Below, in pieces: positions 62,523 through 64,000 of a stretch of DNA of 64,000 nt. The notes beneath the pieces are model-generated. The model worked only from the letters and a program-made list of their open reading frames with translations. It was not told the origin of the DNA and did not search any database. Positions within the stretch are counted from its first letter, which is position 1; the number at the start of each line of letters is the position of its first letter. The stretch covers positions 101,631-165,630 of the forward strand of contig KQ959663.1 in NCBI GenBank assembly GCA_001552895.1, given 5' to 3'. A program made the translations under genes and the position numbers. Source of the stretch: Tissierellia bacterium KA00581 (GTDB lineage: Bacteria > Bacillota > Clostridia > Tissierellales > Peptoniphilaceae).

Positions 62523-62602
62523 GAGTGGTTTTGACCTTGATAAAGTGTGATAAGTCCAGTTTTTATGCGGATAACTAGATTTTTATGCTATTTTTATCAT
62601 TA

Positions 62603-62638
62603 AAAAACATATCTAAAAATAAATTTAGATATGTTTTT
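62603..62638 (-). terminator. Terminator of the aminotransferase fusion gene
   Basis: A perfect 15 bp stem AAAAACATATCTAAA / TTTAGATATGTTTTT with a 6-base loop and T-run on the minus strand begins 8 bases from the Tn916 end. The element was inserted directly behind it. Confidence 0.8.
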
Positions 62639-62655
62639 AAGTAAAATTTCTACTT

Positions 62656-64000
62656 TTATTTTTCAAAATATTTCTTAGAAAAGTCTATAAAAATATTATT
62701 ATCTTTTTCATCTCTTACTGCAACTCTTATAAATTGTCTATCTAACAAATTTATCTTAGGTGTTAAATCTTTTACAAAAATATTGTTAATAAGCATAAAG
62801 TTACAAAATTCTTTAGATGTATATTTTAACACTTCAATTGTAAAGTAGTTTGCTTCACTTTCTATAACACGAAATTGTTTTATATTCTTTAATTTTTCTT
62901 TAAATTTTTTTCTTTCAGTTTTAATTTTTTCTAAAGCAATTTTATAATCTTTTTTATACTTTTCATAAATTTGAAGATAATACTCTGCAAAAGAATTAAT
63001 ATTCCAAATAGAAAGATCTTTTTTTATATGATTAATTAAATTTACATTTGAGCTACATAAAATACCAAGTCTAAGTCCTGGAACTCCAAAAGATTTTGAA
63101 ATACTTTTTACAACAACAAATTTATCATATAAATTAAGATACTCATCTTTAATAAAAGATGAATCTTCTTCGCTTGAAAAATCAACAAAACTTTCATCTA
63201 GTATAAAAGTTATATCTTTTTTTTCACACCAATTTAAAAGTTTTAATACATCTACTTTTTTAATATAATTTCCTGTTGGATTATCCGGATTTATCAAAAC
63301 TAAAGCTTTTATATCCTTATTAGAATAAAAATTAATTAAATCATCTACGCTATATTCAAAATTATCATTATTAGGAATATATACAATTTCTTTAACTTTA
63401 TCATATCTGTTAGGATATTCTTCAAATGTAGGTCTTATAAATCCGACATTTCCTGTTAAAGTTTGCATAAGTGATTTTATAAGCTCTGCTGCCCCATTTC
63501 CACAAACAATATGTTCTTTAGAAATATCAAATATTTTACTACACAAAGATACATTTACCGAAAGTCCAGATGGATATTGTTCTAAAAGTGTATTAAAATT
63601 ATGCCTTAATTCATCTTTCATCTTTTCAGTAGGAAAATATGGATTTACAAGATAACAAAAATCTAAAAGTTTAGGATATCTCCAATATCCACCAAATCTT
63701 TTTTGAAATTTATAAAGTTTTTCTTCATCTTTTGAAAAGATAGAACTTGCAATGTCTAAATCCTGTTCATCATCAATTTCATACCATTTAATAGTATCGT
63801 CTATACATTTTGCTTTTATATAATCTTTGCTAAGATTTATAATAATCTTTAAAACAGCTTCATAATAATCATTTTTGCCTTTAGCTTTCATATAACTTTC
63901 TAAAAATGGAAAATATAAATTTTCAGAAAACTCTTTTGAAAATTTATAAATATTTATAGTTTTATAGTATTGATAAGATTTACTAAAATCAAAATCTTTT
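62656..64000 (-). CDS. Nucleotidyltransferase-aminotransferase fusion, 3' part
   Basis: The frame stays open through 64000, so the start is outside the window; an internal ATG at 63891 is not the true start. The first part (YKTINIYKFSKEFSENLYFP and KWYEIDDEQDLDIASSIF) is the C-terminal end of an NTP-transferase of the LicC/sugar-nucleotidyltransferase kind. The rest is a class I/II PLP aminotransferase, with NPDNPTGNYI, DESFVDFSSEE and the PLP Lys in VKSISKSFGVPGLRLG, as in histidinol-phosphate/threonine-phosphate types. Such fusions are found near surface polysaccharide or phospho-head-group genes. The substrate is not known here. Confidence 0.82.
   Translation of the reverse strand, partial: KDFDFSKSYQYYKTINIYKFSKEFSENLYFPFLESYMKAKGKNDYYEAVLKIIINLSKDYIKAKCIDDTIKWYEIDDEQDLDIASSIFSKDEEKLYKFQKRFGGYWRYPKLLDFCYLVNPYFPTEKMKDELRHNFNTLLEQYPSGLSVNVSLCSKIFDISKEHIVCGNGAAELIKSLMQTLTGNVGFIRPTFEEYPNRYDKVKEIVYIPNNDNFEYSVDDLINFYSNKDIKALVLINPDNPTGNYIKKVDVLKLLNWCEKKDITFILDESFVDFSSEEDSSFIKDEYLNLYDKFVVVKSISKSFGVPGLRLGILCSSNVNLINHIKKDLSIWNINSFAEYYLQIYEKYKKDYKIALEKIKTERKKFKEKLKNIKQFRVIESEANYFTIEVLKYTSKEFCNFMLINNIFVKDLTPKINLLDRQFIRVAVRDEKDNNIFIDFSKKYFEK

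Larger units (their letters stand above)
44564..62595 (-). mobile_element. Tn916: Tn916-family integrative conjugative element, 18,032 bp, with tet(M)
   Basis: Gene content and order match Tn916: int, xis, orf8, orf7, orf9, orf6, tet(M), orf12 and orf13-24. Ends were set at AAAGTATAAATTTC (44564, beyond int) and CTATTTTT (62595, beyond orf24), which I remember as Tn916 termini. The span between them is 18,032 bp, equal to the length I recall for Tn916. GC is clearly higher than in the flanks. Flanks show AT-rich coupling-type sequence and no obvious target duplication, as expected for this integrase. The element appears complete, apart from the orf6 start. Confidence 0.95.

Overview
The window is mostly a very AT-rich, densely packed Firmicutes chromosome carrying an integrated, more GC-rich Tn916-type conjugative transposon. 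The gene content and order (plsX-acpP-rnc-smc-ftsY; dnaJ-prmA-rsmE-mtaB; nusB-xseA-xseB-ispA-tlyA-argR-recN; scpA-scpB-rluB; a T-box ahead of valS) point to a Gram-positive anaerobe of the Clostridia/Tissierellia type. The extreme AT bias, a selenocysteine tRNA, a repeat-bearing secreted cysteine-peptidase-like protein and an IS30-family remnant would suit a Parvimonas/Peptoniphilaceae-like organism. That assignment is inference, not proof.

Left edge (1-3000, minus strand). A promoter drives an ABC exporter, a 44-residue putative RiPP precursor with the Cys-containing tail CGIGCGGNKGPDDGKN (too short to be picked up as an ordinary ORF), a hairpin with a T-tract, and a radical SAM maturase. 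The maturase is cut off after about 125 residues by the end of an IS30-family element. The same 32 bp IS end recurs at 2953-2984 behind a decayed IS30 transposase. This damaged peptide-modification locus is the most novel item in the window.

3000-16000. Single genes and short operons follow: a rhodanese lipoprotein, a GT4 glycosyltransferase, thiamine pyrophosphokinase, a YerC/TrpR-like regulator and a selenocysteine tRNA (UCA anticodon, long variable arm, encoded CCA). Next come a cell-surface group (secreted repeat protein with a C39-like peptidase domain, acyltransferase, and an unknown exported protein with one C-terminal membrane segment), a divergent FtsX-type ABC transporter, an OsmC protein and a DUF819 membrane protein.

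16000-44400. This is housekeeping DNA, all on the minus strand, in long overlapping operons. It includes hpt, valS under a T-box with a GUA (Val) specifier, mnmM, rluB, scpB, scpA and a NUDIX hydrolase. An M50-type membrane protein here has lost its HExxH zinc site. Then come recN, argR, tlyA, ispA, xseB, xseA, nusB, asp23, mtaB, rsmE, prmA and dnaJ, a structured ftsY-dnaJ intergenic region, ftsY, smc, an Elp3-like radical SAM protein, rnc, acpP, plsX and a MATE transporter.

44564-62595. A complete Tn916-family element runs on the minus strand: int, xis, orf8, orf7, orf9 (plus strand), orf6 (start codon apparently lost), tet(M) with its orf12 leader and attenuator, orf13-orf24 and oriT. The inferred ends give 18,032 bp, which matches my recollection of the reference Tn916 length. 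It gives ribosomal-protection tetracycline resistance, self-transfer and anti-restriction. It sits immediately next to the terminator of the final gene.

Right edge (62656-64000). The 3' part of a nucleotidyltransferase-aminotransferase fusion runs off the window.
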